Assembly (NCBI GenBank): GCA_029168955.1
Contig: JAPDOI010000021.1
Span: 1-64,000 of the forward strand
Length of the DNA: 64,000 bases
Reading direction: 5' to 3'
Source: Aplectana chamaeleonis
Lineage: Eukaryota; Nematoda; Chromadorea; Rhabditida; Cosmocercidae
This document shows, piece by piece, positions 42,301 through 52,678 of this stretch; the stretch's first letter is position 1, and every line of letters starts with the position of its first letter. A program made the translations under genes and the position numbers. Below the pieces are notes generated by a model. It did not search any database. It was not told the origin of the DNA and was given only the letters and a program-made list of their open reading frames with translations.

Positions 42301-45300
42301 AAACTTGTTAGTCACTTTCCCTGTCCCTTCCCTACGAAAAAGTACAGCCTACAACGTGTTTTAGCGATTTGATCTACCAACTGATAATATCACTTGATAT
42401 GATAAGCAGTAATAAGTGAAGTAGTTAATGTTAAACAGTGAGTAACAAACTTAATAGTCACTTCCCCTGTCCCTTCCCTACGAAAAAGTACAGCCTACAA
42501 CGTGTTTTAGCGATTTGATCTACCAACTGATAATATCACTTGATATGATAAGCAGTAGTAAGTGAAGTAGTTAATGTTAAACAGTGAGTAACAAACTTGT
42601 TAGTCACTTTCCTAGTCCCTTCCCTACGAAAAAGTACAGCCTACAACGTGTTTTAGCGATTTGATCTACCAACTGATAATATCACTTGATATGATAAGCA
42701 GTAGTAAGTGAAGTAGTTAATGTTAAACAGTGAGTAACAAACTTGTTAGTCACTTTCCCTGTCCCTTCCCTACGAAAAAGTACAGCCTACAACGTGTTTT
42801 AGCGATTTGATCTACCAACTGATAATATCACTTGATATGATAAGCAGTAGTAAGTGAAGTAGTTAATGTTAAACAGTGAGTAACAAACTTGTTAGTCACT
42901 TTCCCTGTCCCTTCCCTACGAAAAAGTACAGCCTACAACGTGTTTTAGCGATTTGATCTACCAAGTGATAATATCACTTGATATGATAAGCAGTAATAAG
43001 TGAAGTAGTTAATGTTAAACAGTGAGTAACAAACTTGTTAGTCACTTTCCCTGTCCCTTCCCTACGAAAAAGTACAGCCTACAACGTGTTTTAGCGATTT
43101 GATCTACCAACTAATAATATCACTTGATATGATAAGCAGTAATAAGTGAAGTAGTTAATGTTAAACAGTGAGTAACAAACTTGTTAGTCACTTTCCTAGT
43201 CCCTTCCCATCGAAAAGTACAGCCTACAACGTGTTTTATCGATTTGATCTACCAACTAATAATATCACTTGATATGATAAGCAGTAATAAGTGAAGTAGT
43301 TAATGTTAAACAGTGAGTAACAAACTTGTTAGTCACTTTCCTTGTCCCTTCCCTCGAAAAGTACAGCCTACAACGTGTTTTAGCGATTTGATCTACAAAC
43401 TAATAATATCACTTGATATGATAAGCAGTAATAAGTGAAGTAGTTAATGTTAAACAGTGAGTAACAAACTTGTTAGTCACTTTCCCTGTCCCTTCCCTAC
43501 GAAAAAGTACAGCCTACAACGTGTTTTAGCGATTTGATCTACCAACTGATAATATCACTTGATATGATAAGCAGTAATAAGTGAAGTAGTTAATGTTAAA
43601 CAGTGAGTAACAAACTTATTAGTCACTTTCCCTGTCCCTTCCCTACGAAAAAGTACAGCCTACAACGTGTTTTAGCGATTTGATCTACCAACTGATAATA
43701 TCACTTGATATGATAAGCAGTAATAAGTGAAGTAGTTAATGTTAAACAGTGAGTAACAAACTTGTTAGTCACTTTCCTGTCCCTTCCCTACGAAAACGTA
43801 GAGCCTGCGAGGTGTTTTAGCGATTTGATCTACCAACTGATAATATCACTTGATATGATAAGCAGTAATAAGTGAAGTAGTTAATGTTAAACAGTGAGTA
43901 ACAAACTTGTTAGTCACTTTCCCTGTCCCTTCCCTACGAAAAAGTACAGCCTACAACGTGTTTTAGCGATTTGATCTACCAACTGATAATATCACTTGAT
44001 ATGATAAGCAGTAATAAGTGAAGTAGTTAATGTTAAACAGTGAGTAACAAACTTGTTAGTCACTTTCCTTGTCCCTTCCCATCGAAAAGTACAGCCTACA
44101 ACGTGTTTCAGCGATTCGATCTACCAACTGATAATATCACTTGATATGATAAGCAGTAATAAGTGAAGTAGTTAATGTTAAACAGTGAGTAACAAACTTG
44201 TTAGTTTTTTTCCATGTCCCTTCCCTACGAAAAAGTACAGCCTACAACGTGTTTTAGCGATTTGATCTACCAACTGATAATATCACTTGATATGATAAGC
44301 AGTAGTAAGTGAAGTAGTTAATGTTAAACAGTGAGTAACAAACTTGTTAGTCACTTTCCATGTCCCTTCCCTACGAAAAAGTACAGCCTACAACGTGTTT
44401 TAGTGATTTGGTCTACCAAGTGATAATATCACTTGATATGATAAGCAGTAACAAGTGAAGTAGTTAATGTTAAACAGTGAGTAACAAACTTATTAGTCAC
44501 TTTCCCTGTCCCTTCCCTACGAAAAAGTACAGCCTACAACGTGTTTTAGCGATTTGATCTACCAACTGATAATATCACTTGATATGATAAGCAGTAGTAA
44601 GTGAAGTAGTTAATGTTAAACAGTGAGTAACAAACTTGTTAGTCACTTTCCCTGTCCCTTCCCTACGAAAAAGTACAGCCTACAACGTGTTTTAGCGATT
44701 TGATCTACCAACTGATAATATCACTTGATATGATAAGCAGTAATAAGTGAAGTAGTTAATGTTAAACAGTGAGTAACAAACTTGTTAGTCACTTTCCATG
44801 TCCCTTCCCTACGAAAAAGTACAGCCTACAACGTGTTTTAGCGATTTGATCTACCAACTGATAATATCACTTGATATGATAAGCAGTAATAAGTGAAGTA
44901 GTTAATGTTAAACAGTGAGTAACAAACTTGTTAGTCACTTTCCTAGTCCCTTCCCTACGAAAAAGTACAGCCTACAACGTGTTTTAGTGATTTGGTCTAC
45001 CAACTGATAATATCACTTGATATGATAAGCAGTAATAAGTGAAGTAGTTAATGTTAAACAGTGAGTAACAAACTTATTAGTCACTTTCCCTGTCCCTTCC
45101 CTACGAAAAAGTACAGCCTACAACGTGTTTTAGTGATTTGGTCTACCAAGTGATAATATCATTTGATATGATAAGCAGTAATAAGTGAAGTAGTTAATGT
45201 TAAACAGTAAGTAACACACTTGTTAGTCACTTTCCTAGTCCCTTCCCTACGAAAAAGTACAGCCTACAACGTGTTTTAGCGATTTGATCTACCAACTGAT

Positions 45301-47403
45301 AATATCACTTGATATGATAAGCAGTAGTAAGTGAAGTAGTTAATGTTAAACAGTGAGTAACAAACTTGTTAGTCACTTTCCTAGTCCCTTCCCTACGAAA
45401 AAGTACAGCCTACAACGTGTTTTAGCGATTTGATCTACCAACTGATAATATCACTTGATATGATAAGCAGTAGTAAGTGAAGTAGTTAATGTTAAACAGT
45501 GAGTAACAAACTTGTTAGTCACTTTCCATGTCCCTTCCCTACGAAAAAGTACAGCCTACAACGTGTTTTAGTGATTTGGTCTACCAAGTGATAATATCAC
45601 TTGATATGATAAGCAGTAATAAGTGAAGTAGTTAATGTTAAACAGTGAGTAACAAACTTGTTAGTCACTTTCCCTGTCCCTTCCCTACGAAAAAGTACAG
45701 CCTACAACGTGTTTTAGCGATTTGATCTACCAACTGATAATATCACTTGATATGATAAGCAGTAGTAAGTGAAGTAGTTAATGTTAAACAGTGAGTAACA
45801 AACTTGTTAGTCACTTTCCCTGTCCCTTCCCTACGAAAAAGTACAGCCTACAACGTGTTTTAGCGATTTGATCTACCAACTGATAATATCACTTGATATG
45901 ATAAGCAGTAGTAAGTGAAGTAGTTAATGTTAAACAGTGAGTAACAAACTTGTTAGTCACTTTCCATGTCCCTTCCCTACGAAAAAGTACAGCCTACAAC
46001 GTGTTTTAGCGATTTGATCTACCAAGTGATAATATCACTTGATATGATAAGCAGTAATAAGTGAAGTAGTTAATGTTAAACAGTAAGTAACAAACTTGTT
46101 AGTCACTTTCCTAGTCCCTTCCCTACGAAAAAGTACAGCCTACAACGTGTTTTAGCGATTTGATCTACCAACTGATAATATCACTTGATATGATAAGCAG
46201 TAGTAAGTGAAGTAGTTAATGTTAAACAGTGAGTAACAAACTTGTTAGTCACTTTCCTAGTCCCTTCCCTACGAAAAAGTACAGCCTACAACGTGTTTTA
46301 GTGATTTGGTCTACCAAGTGATAATATCATTTGATATGATAAGCAGTAATAAGTGAAGTAGTTAATGTTAAACAGTAAGTAACACACTTGTTAGTCACTT
46401 TCCTAGTCCCTTCCCTACGAAAAAGTACAGCCTACAACGTGTTTTAGCGATTTGATCTACCAACTGATAATATCACTTGATATGATAAGCAGTAGTAAGT
46501 GAAGTAGTTAATGTTAAACAGTGAGTAACAAACTTGTTAGTCACTTTCCATGTCCCTTCCCTACGAAAAAGTACAGCCTACAACGTGTTTTAGCGATTTG
46601 ATCTACCAACTGATAATATCACTTGATATGATAAGCAGTAATAAGTGAAGTAGTTAATGTTAAACAGTGAGTAACAAACTTATTAGTCACTTTCCCTGTC
46701 CCTTCCCTACGAAAAAGTACAGCCTACAACGTGTTTTAGTGATTTGGTCTACCAAGTGATAATATCATTTGATATGGTAAGCAGTAATAAGTGAAGTAGT
46801 TAATGTTAAACAGTAAGTAACAAACTTGTTAGTCACTTTCCTAGTCCCTTCCCTACGAAAAAGTACAGCCTACAACGTGTTTTAGTGATTTGGTCTACCA
46901 AGTGATAATATCATTTGATATGATAAGCAGTAATAAGTGAAGTAGTTAATGTTAAACAGTAAGTAACACACTTGTTAGTCACTTTCCTAGTCCCTTCCCT
47001 ACGAAAAAGTACAGCCTACAACGTGTTTTAGCGATTTGATCTACCAACTGATAATATCACTTGATATGATAAGCAGTAATAAGTGAAGTAGTTAATGTTA
47101 AACAGTGAGTAACAAACTTATTAGTCACTTTCCCTGTCCCTTCCCTACGAAAAAGTACAGCCTACAACGTGTTTTAGTGATTTGGTCTACCAAGTGATGA
47201 TATCACTTGATATGATAAGCAGTAATAAGTGAAGTAGTTAATGTTAAACAGTAAGTAACACACTTGTTAGTCACTTTCCTTGTCCCTTCCCTACGAAAAA
47301 GTACAGCCTACAACGTGTTTTAGTGATTTGGTCTACCAAGTGATAATATCACTTGATATGATAAGCAGTAATAAGTGAAGTAGTTAATGTCAAACAGTAA
47401 TTA
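9311..47403 (+). repeat. Satellite DNA array, about 260 head-to-tail monomers of 143-146 bp
   Basis: The unit starting at CAACTGATAATATCACTTG, continuing through GATATGATAAGCAGTAATAA, TGAAGTAGTTAATGTTAAAC, AGTGAGTAACAAACTTG, TTAGTCACTTTCC and TACAGCCTACAACGTG, and ending TTTTAGCGATTTGATCTAC, repeats without interruption for about 38.1 kb. Monomers differ mostly by a few substitutions. Length differences sit mainly at two sites in the pyrimidine/A-run segment (CCTG/CCCTG/CCTAG/CCTTG, and CCTACGAAAAG/CCCTACGAAAAAG/CCCATCGAAAAG). Every frame is closed by stops in each monomer, so it has no coding content. The first monomer has ATATCTTTTGATAT in place of ATATCACTTGATAT. The last monomers (after about 44.4 kb) belong to a variant subfamily. 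No foreign insertion is visible inside. Confidence 0.98.
44390..47403 (+). repeat. Variant-enriched right edge of the main satellite array
   Basis: Monomers here often read AGTGATTTGGTCTACCAAGTG instead of AGCGATTTGATCTACCAACTG, and several read CAGTAAGTAACACACTTG instead of CAGTGAGTAACAAACTTG. The two variants travel together in many units (for example near 45130-45215, 46295-46395, 46885-46975 and 47170-47270). Such units are rare in the body of the array, as expected for an array edge that is homogenised less with the interior. Confidence 0.8.
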
Positions 47404-47791
47404 CCCATTGTCTACCTACTCACCAGCCTGCTTATCTATCCACATACCAACTTACCTGCCTGTCCAACTGATCGCCTGCGACCATTGGCAGTGACCACTA
47501 CTAAGGGTGCATAACGCACGAGGAAGCGGGAAGCAGGAAGCAGGAAGCAGGAACACACGCACAACAAGAATTTTTGATAAGGATTCGCCGATCTAACTTT
47601 GTTAGTTTTGAACCGATTTTGCTCAAATTTTGTCAGCATGTGCCTCCTGGACCCTCTCACCTATATCCCGATGGAAATCTCTGGAGAATTTGTTTAAAAG
47701 GTTTTATTAACTACTTTACAGAATTCTAAGTGATCACAAGTCCCGGGCAAAACCAAACCTCTCCAGCCGCTCCGCGGCTGGAGCGATATCG
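47404..47791 (+). repeat. Left arm of a 388-bp inverted repeat at the satellite boundary
   Basis: This segment, from CATTGTCTACCTACTCACC inwards to CGATATCG, is matched in reverse complement at 51275-51661 with very few differences. It includes a 7-bp GGAAGCA-type tandem (about 47523-47553) and a 23-bp hairpin with 10-bp arms (CTCCAGCCGC/GCGGCTGGAG, 47761-47783) near the inner end. The outer end abuts the satellite. The 74-codon open frame it contains (47436-47660, minus) recurs in the other arm only because the DNA is duplicated. Confidence 0.93.
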
Positions 47792-48108
47792 GTCGTGCGG
47801 CGCCGCGTGATCAATACCGTAGGATTGCACTGTGCCGCGCCGCCCCGCGGCGGGAGTATAAACGACCCCTTATGAGCGGTATTGTAATTCGGACAAAATT
47901 TTAAATGAATCTATTTCCTCCCGGCGAAAAAATACACCAGAATATTTTCATGTGAAGAAACTACACTTTATTTTCCTCACCATCTGCTTCTTCTCTGACC
48001 CTCGTAGGAATAGGAAAAGTTTGAAGGTGAACCTGCTTGAGTGGGTGCAATTCAGAGTTTCCGACGCAGTTTTCTAAGGTCAATTACCATTAATTGCGCA
48101 ACAATATA
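47792..48108. other. Core segment without recognised features
   Basis: The first about 80 bp are GC-rich with the self-complementary word GCGGCGCCGC (about 47797-47808) and CCGCCCCGCGGCGG (about 47842-47855). The rest is AT-rich. No open frame or RNA gene was recognised. Confidence 0.5.
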
Positions 48109-48359
48109 CAGTTCACCTCCGCACTGCCGTTCAGTCCGCAAAGTGCACGCTGATTGCGGAATTGTGCTGCGGCGCGGTTGCGGGCATCCTCAGACAAAAA
48201 AAGGGGGACACCCGGGCGCTTTTTGATTTTGGTGCCCGGGTGATCCCACCGCCGGGGTGATCCCACATCCCTGTCTGAGGATACTCGCAACCGCGCCGCA
48301 GCACGATTTCGCAATCAGCGCGCACTTTGCGGACTGAACGGCAGTGCGGAAGTGAACTG
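48109..48359. mobile_element. TA-flanked foldback MITE, 251 bp
   Basis: About 90-bp terminal arms (48109-48197 and 48272-48359) are near-perfect reverse complements, beginning CAGTTCAC and ending GTGAACTG. Each end is bordered by TA (48107-48108 and 48360-48361). The TA duplication and CAGT-type end fit a Tc1/mariner-mobilised non-autonomous element. The 74-bp loop has its own GCCCGGG inverted pair and a duplicated GGGTGATCCCAC word. The overlapping open frames on both strands are a by-product of the palindrome. Confidence 0.85.
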
Positions 48360-48539
48360 TAAATGCATTCAAACATTTGTGTGCAAAGTCGAAAAAATAT
48401 TTGAATAGCACACATACACATGCAGACATAGTACATGTACACCTACAGCACATATAGACAGAATTACGAGGGTGCGAAGCGATTTTCAATGCGATGCGTC
48501 AGTAGTGCCTATAGGCTTTTTCGGAGATTCTCACCTCTG

Positions 48540-49430
48540 TTTTCACCTCACCACCACGTAATATGAAAACCTCAAAAAATTTTAAAGAAAAAATCCAGCT
48601 AATGTAGTTTTTGATATCCATCCAGTAGATACATCTTTTGCTCGACTGCCGCCTTCTAAAAGTGAAAACCAAGGCTGAAAAGGCCATTTGGAAAAAACTG
48701 CCTTTCTACCCCACTTTTTCCAACAGGGAAATTTTTTTTTCATTTCTTCTTCAATATAAGCGTCTTCAATTTTTTCCAGCTCCTAAGCTGGTCTATTTTA
48801 CCGAACCGCTAATCTACGGCACATTAGGGCAATGCCAAAGACACCAGAAGGTCCGGAAAATCCAATTTTTCGCTATACGGAAAAATCCGATTTAGACGAG
48901 CATTTAGGTGGTCAGCGGCTCAAAAACCTGTCCGATGGGGCTGAAACTGAGTGAAAAACCGTTTGAAGTGATTCTGAGTTGATTCCAAGAAAAATTGGGC
49001 CAAAGTGAAAAAATCACTTCTGGTCGATTTTTGCTGTTCACATGATGAGGTGGAAAATCTCGAAAAAAAAACAGAAAAAATCCAGCTAATGTAGTTTTCG
49101 TTAACAAACCAGTAGATGCATCTTATGCTCGAATGCCGCCTCCTAGAAGTGAAAACAAAGACTGTAAGGGCCAGTGGAAAAAACGGCGCTTTAACACAAC
49201 TTTTTCCAACGGGCGAGTTTTTCTATTTCTCACTCTACATCAGCGTCTTATCTTTTTTACCACTTCATAACTGGGTCTATTTTACCGAACCGCTGAAATA
49301 CGGCCCATCAGAGCATTGTACATGACACTGGAAGGCCTCCAAAAACCATTTTTTCGCCTATTGGACAATTGTAATTTTGAGGAGCATCCAGGTCACCAGC
49401 TGTTGACAAACCAGTCTGAACAACTAGTGG
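48540..49430 (+). repeat. Diverged tandem dimer, period about 487 bp
   Basis: Two direct copies, about 48540-48940 and 49027-49430, share blocks such as TCCAGCTAATGTAGTTTT (48594 and 49081), CTATTTTACCGAACCGCT, TTTTTCCAAC and GAGCAT at matching spacing. Overall identity is moderate, with many substitutions. It could be two copies of an AT-rich dispersed repeat or an old tandem duplication. No coding capacity is apparent. Confidence 0.8.
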
Positions 49431-51035
49431 TTGTGTAGGCAACATTCCGTGGTAGAGCTGAGTTAAAGTCGGAAAGGAAGGAATCGAAAAAAATTCGGCA
49501 GTAGGCCCCCCACCAATTTTTCAAGTTTGGTGGCAACCCCCCACTTTGGAAAATTTCCAACATTGCTTGACCCTAGTTTGGAGCCTCACATCCCATTTGA
49601 GGTCCCTGTCTCAACCATTCTTTTTTGCGAGCGTGTATGCTACCCCTAAGCTCATCAAAGCAAAATCAAGCACGATATGGGTTGAAGTGTTGCATTTACC
49701 TAGCTTGACCTATGATGGTTGATTTATGAGAGCTGCAAAAATTATTTTAGTGTTTCCGTAGCGCTCTTGATTTAGCTTTGATAAGTTCAACGGAGAAGTT
49801 TGTAAAATCTGATTCCACGTCTGCCAGTACCCATCGATTGTTCCTCTATGTTTGACCGCCAAATCGTATTTTTACTTAGTTCAATACATTTCCCAATGTT
49901 CTTGCTACCTCAGGTTATTTTGCGCCTAATCATTTTCAAAAAAATTTTAAGGACATTTTTTCGACTTTTCATTTCTCGCGAATATGACAGTGCCAAATCA
50001 TATTTCTTCACTGGAAGTTAAACTTCCAGAAATTGATAAGACAGGATTAACACTCGGCGCCTTCGATCCGCAACGGATTGCGCCCCACGTTCGAGTCCAT
50101 AATTCTTGGGCCTCACATAGCCTGTTGAACATTTGAAAACGAACTTCATTGTGGGCTGTTGAAAACAGTGTTCACGTACATAAATTTCGTTCTGAAGTCC
50201 TATAACTGGAACAATGCGTTGAACATTATTTGATGCTGCTCCAGTGTTCTTACACATTATTACTTCACTTATTTGCATTTCCGTGTTTTTTCGGAGGTGT
50301 GAAGATATTCTTACTGAAAGCGGACACTCTCACAGTTCTCAGGATATCCTAATGTCGAGTAAAACTTTTAGACATGTGTAAACTTCGCCCATCGCTGGGA
50401 TTTTTTGAGTTCTCGTGTGGGTACAAAACGTTCCCCATTTTCTCCCAAGTGGTTAAAAACCCTGTTTGGGCGAAATTTCGACGTGAGTGCGAAATCCTTC
50501 ATCGACCCCCATTTTGCGTAATCGGGCCTTTCTCCAAGTGAAATAACTGCCTTTATGTGTTATGATTACCGTTAATTCATCAAGATCGATCAGTCGCTTG
50601 TTGTCATTTGTAAGTTAACTGGTAACAACACTCCTCCCTCTTTTCTTATCAGTGTTGTTACTGAGGAGCTGTCGACTATCATTCGGCCGATAGACACTGT
50701 AGTATTATACTTGATACTATTTTTTATCATTTTTTATCTAGTCTAAAAAGTTCCTATTCGAAAAAGCTGATGAGCACCGAATCGGACGTGGACGGATGGA
50801 CGCGTATCTTACAATGTCGCAGTTTTGGAGAACATTTTTGATTTTCTCTCTACAAATTCAATCTGATAATGTGTAAAAGGCATAACCTCTATTATGACCC
50901 CATCTGAAGGTCTCCGACTTCTTGTTCCTTGCTCATACCATCCGCTATTTATGGGTACGCGTCAGAAAAGGGTATCCTACTCGAAGCGGGAGATAATAAA
51001 GGCATGTACAGACCTTATGCGGGTTTTGGTAAGAT
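49431..51035. other. Core interval, mostly unassigned
   Basis: AT-rich DNA without a recognisable gene. It contains a tRNA-like stretch near 50042-50096 (a 5-bp anticodon-like stem CGATC/GATTG and a GTTCGAGTCC B-box-like word, but no acceptor or T stem) and a perfect 11-bp hairpin at 50622-50661. Nothing else stood out on either strand. Confidence 0.5.
50622..50661. repeat. Perfect 11-bp inverted repeat
   Basis: GTAACAACACT at 50622-50632 is the exact reverse complement of AGTGTTGTTAC at 50651-50661, with an 18-base pyrimidine-rich loop. It is not followed by a T run, and its function is unknown. Confidence 0.7.
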
Positions 51036-51281
51036 ACATACAGTAAAGGACAATTTCTATTGACATAGTCTTTTTTCAAAATATATCTGCTCCCCTTTGG
51101 GGCTATCAATTTCATCTTTTGAAAGGATATTCTCAGTCATAATGCCGACATAAAAAAGTATGCTACAGGACTACATATAGCGCAAATATTTAAAGACGAG
51201 GAAGACAATTTTTAGAATTCGCCATTTGCGACTTTTTGTCTCTTCTTCAACTCGATAGATTTCTTCGCCATTTTCGATATC
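51036..51281 (+). repeat. Dispersed repeat R, copy 1
   Basis: The stretch from CATACAGTA through TCTATTGACAT, GTATGCTACAGGACT and CGCCATTTGCGACTTTTTGTC to TTTTCGATATC recurs in reverse complement at 57793-58012. Similarity stops abruptly at TTTTCGATATC, exactly where the right arm of the 388-bp inverted repeat begins. Confidence 0.8.
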
Positions 51282-51661
51282 GCTCCAGCCGCGAAGCGGC
51301 TGGAGGGGTTTGGATTTTGCCCGGGACTTGTGATCACTTGGAATTCTGTAAAGTAGTTAATAAAACCTGTTAAACAAATTCTCCAGAGATTTCCATCCGG
51401 ATATAGGTGAGAGGGTCCAGGAGGCACATGCTGACAAAATTTGAGCAAAATCGGTTCAAAACTAACAAAGTTAGATCGGCGAATCCTTATCAAAAATTCT
51501 TGTTGTGCGCGTGTTCCTGCTTCCTGCTTCCTGCTTCCCGCTTCCTCGTGCGTTACGCACCCTTAGTAGTGGCCACTGCCAATGGTCGCAGGCGATCAGT
51601 TGGACAGGCAGGTAAGTTGGTATGTGGATAGATAAGCAGGCTGGTGAGTAGGTAGACAATG
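51275..51661 (-). repeat. Right arm of the 388-bp inverted repeat
   Basis: Reverse complement of 47404-47791 with very few differences. The inner hairpin has a GAA loop (CTCCAGCCGC GAA GCGGCTGGAG) where the left arm has TCC. The outer end CAATG abuts reverse-oriented satellite. Small differences also occur in the reiterated GCTTCCT tract and at single bases. Confidence 0.93.
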
Positions 51662-51978
51662 AGTACTTACTGTTTAGCATTAACTACTTCACTTATTACT
51701 GATTATCATATCAAGTGATTTTATCAGTTGGTAGATCAAATCGCTAAAACACGTTGTAGGCTGTACTTTTCGATGGGAAGGGACAAGGAAAGTGACTAAC
51801 AAGTTTGTTACTTACTGTTTAACATTAACTACTTCACTTATTGCTGCTTATCATATCAAGTGATATTATCAGTTGGTAGATCAAATCGCTAAAACACGTT
51901 GTAGGCTGCTCTTTTCGATGAGAAGGGACAAGGAAAGTGACTAAGAAGTTTGTTACTTACTGTTTAACATTAACTACT
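51662..51978 (-). repeat. Reverse-oriented satellite, block 1
   Basis: About 2.2 monomers of the same satellite as the main array, read on the minus strand. All right-side monomers use CCATCG in the length-variable segment and CAGTAAGTAAC, a narrower subfamily than the main array. Confidence 0.95.
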
Positions 51979-52530
51979 CAGAGAGTCGGGGGGTCCGATT
52001 CGGCCACGATAGGCTTTCTAATCGGGTACCTAGTCGAGTTGAAAGGAACTTTTGCAACAGCACGTGCTGTTCTGGGGGAGCACGTGGCCTGTTCGGTAGC
52101 ACTACGTGGCGCAGCGAGGCAAAACTTTTGCCGCACCCTATTTCCCACGCCGCAGCACGTGGCCTGTTCGATAAGACTACGTGGCGAAGAGAGACAAAAC
52201 CCTTGCCGCGCCCCCGTTTCCCACGCGGCAGCACGTGGTCTGTTCGATAGGACTACGTGGCACTGGGGGCGGGCCCCCACCTCTTCGATGGGAGCGGGTC
52301 TCCCCCAACAAGGATACGGTCCAAGTCACGGCCAACAGCAGGGGATCACCCCCACAGCAGTCCGCGACAGGGACATCACCCTCGCCACGGTCGACAGCGA
52401 GAGACCTCCCCTCGCTGAGGACCGTGGGGGAGACCCCTAAACGGTTCAAAAATCGTCCAGAAAGTGACTCGTAGTCACCTTCCAGGAGCAGCCCCGAAGG
52501 GCGGACGACTCTCTCTGGATTCGGGCCCCT

Positions 52531-52569
52531 TATATACGTGCTGCGCGGCTGATTTGCGCCGGGTCAGTT
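52531..52569 (+). promoter_or_regulatory. Core-promoter-like TATA and initiator in element copy A
   Basis: TATATA at 52531-52536 is followed by TCAGTT at 52564-52569, which places the initiator A about 35 bases after the first T of the TATA word, close to metazoan spacing. An ATG at 52598 opens a 26-codon frame ending TGA at 52676-52678. Copy B has the same arrangement (54091 and 54124). Resemblance only; no transcript evidence is available. Confidence 0.35.
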
Positions 52570-52597
52570 CTGAAGCGATCGATCAACGTGTTCAATC

Positions 52598-52678
52598 ATG
52601 GAAATTGTGGCTCGTTCGTCGTCCAAACTCATTGTAGTCGAATCGAAAGCGTATCGTGGCCGAGTGAAACGGCTATGA
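52598..52678 (+). CDS. 26-codon open frame downstream of the promoter-like pair (hypothetical)
   Basis: The ATG lies 32 bases after the putative initiator A in element copy A and the frame ends with TGA. An identical frame exists in copy B (54158-54238). The peptide would be short and basic (several Arg and Lys). Because the two copies are a recent duplication, their identity is not evidence of selection. It could equally be chance: the same DNA overlaps the duplicated subterminal segment of the element. Confidence 0.12.
   Translation: MEIVARSSSKLIVVESKAYRGRVKRL

Noticed and set aside
9311..47403. CRISPR array
   Set aside because: The repeats are contiguous 145-bp units with no unique spacers and no cas genes; the DNA is eukaryotic satellite.
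48041..48489. Several overlapping frames of 61-103 codons
   Set aside because: They run through the palindromic arms of the TA MITE on both strands and have no family resemblance.
50042..50096. Functional tRNA-Leu(CAA)
   Set aside because: There is no acceptor stem or T-stem pairing, and the base before CAA is G instead of T.
47436..51631. A conserved 74-codon gene present twice (47436-47660 minus and 51407-51631 plus)
   Set aside because: The two frames lie in the two arms of one inverted repeat, so identity follows from DNA duplication. The frame also runs through a short tandem repeat.
47404..51661. A single 4.3-kb transposon with 388-bp TIRs simply inserted in the satellite
   Set aside because: The satellite flanks are in opposite orientations, which insertion alone cannot give. 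I keep it only as a possible component of a later rearrangement.
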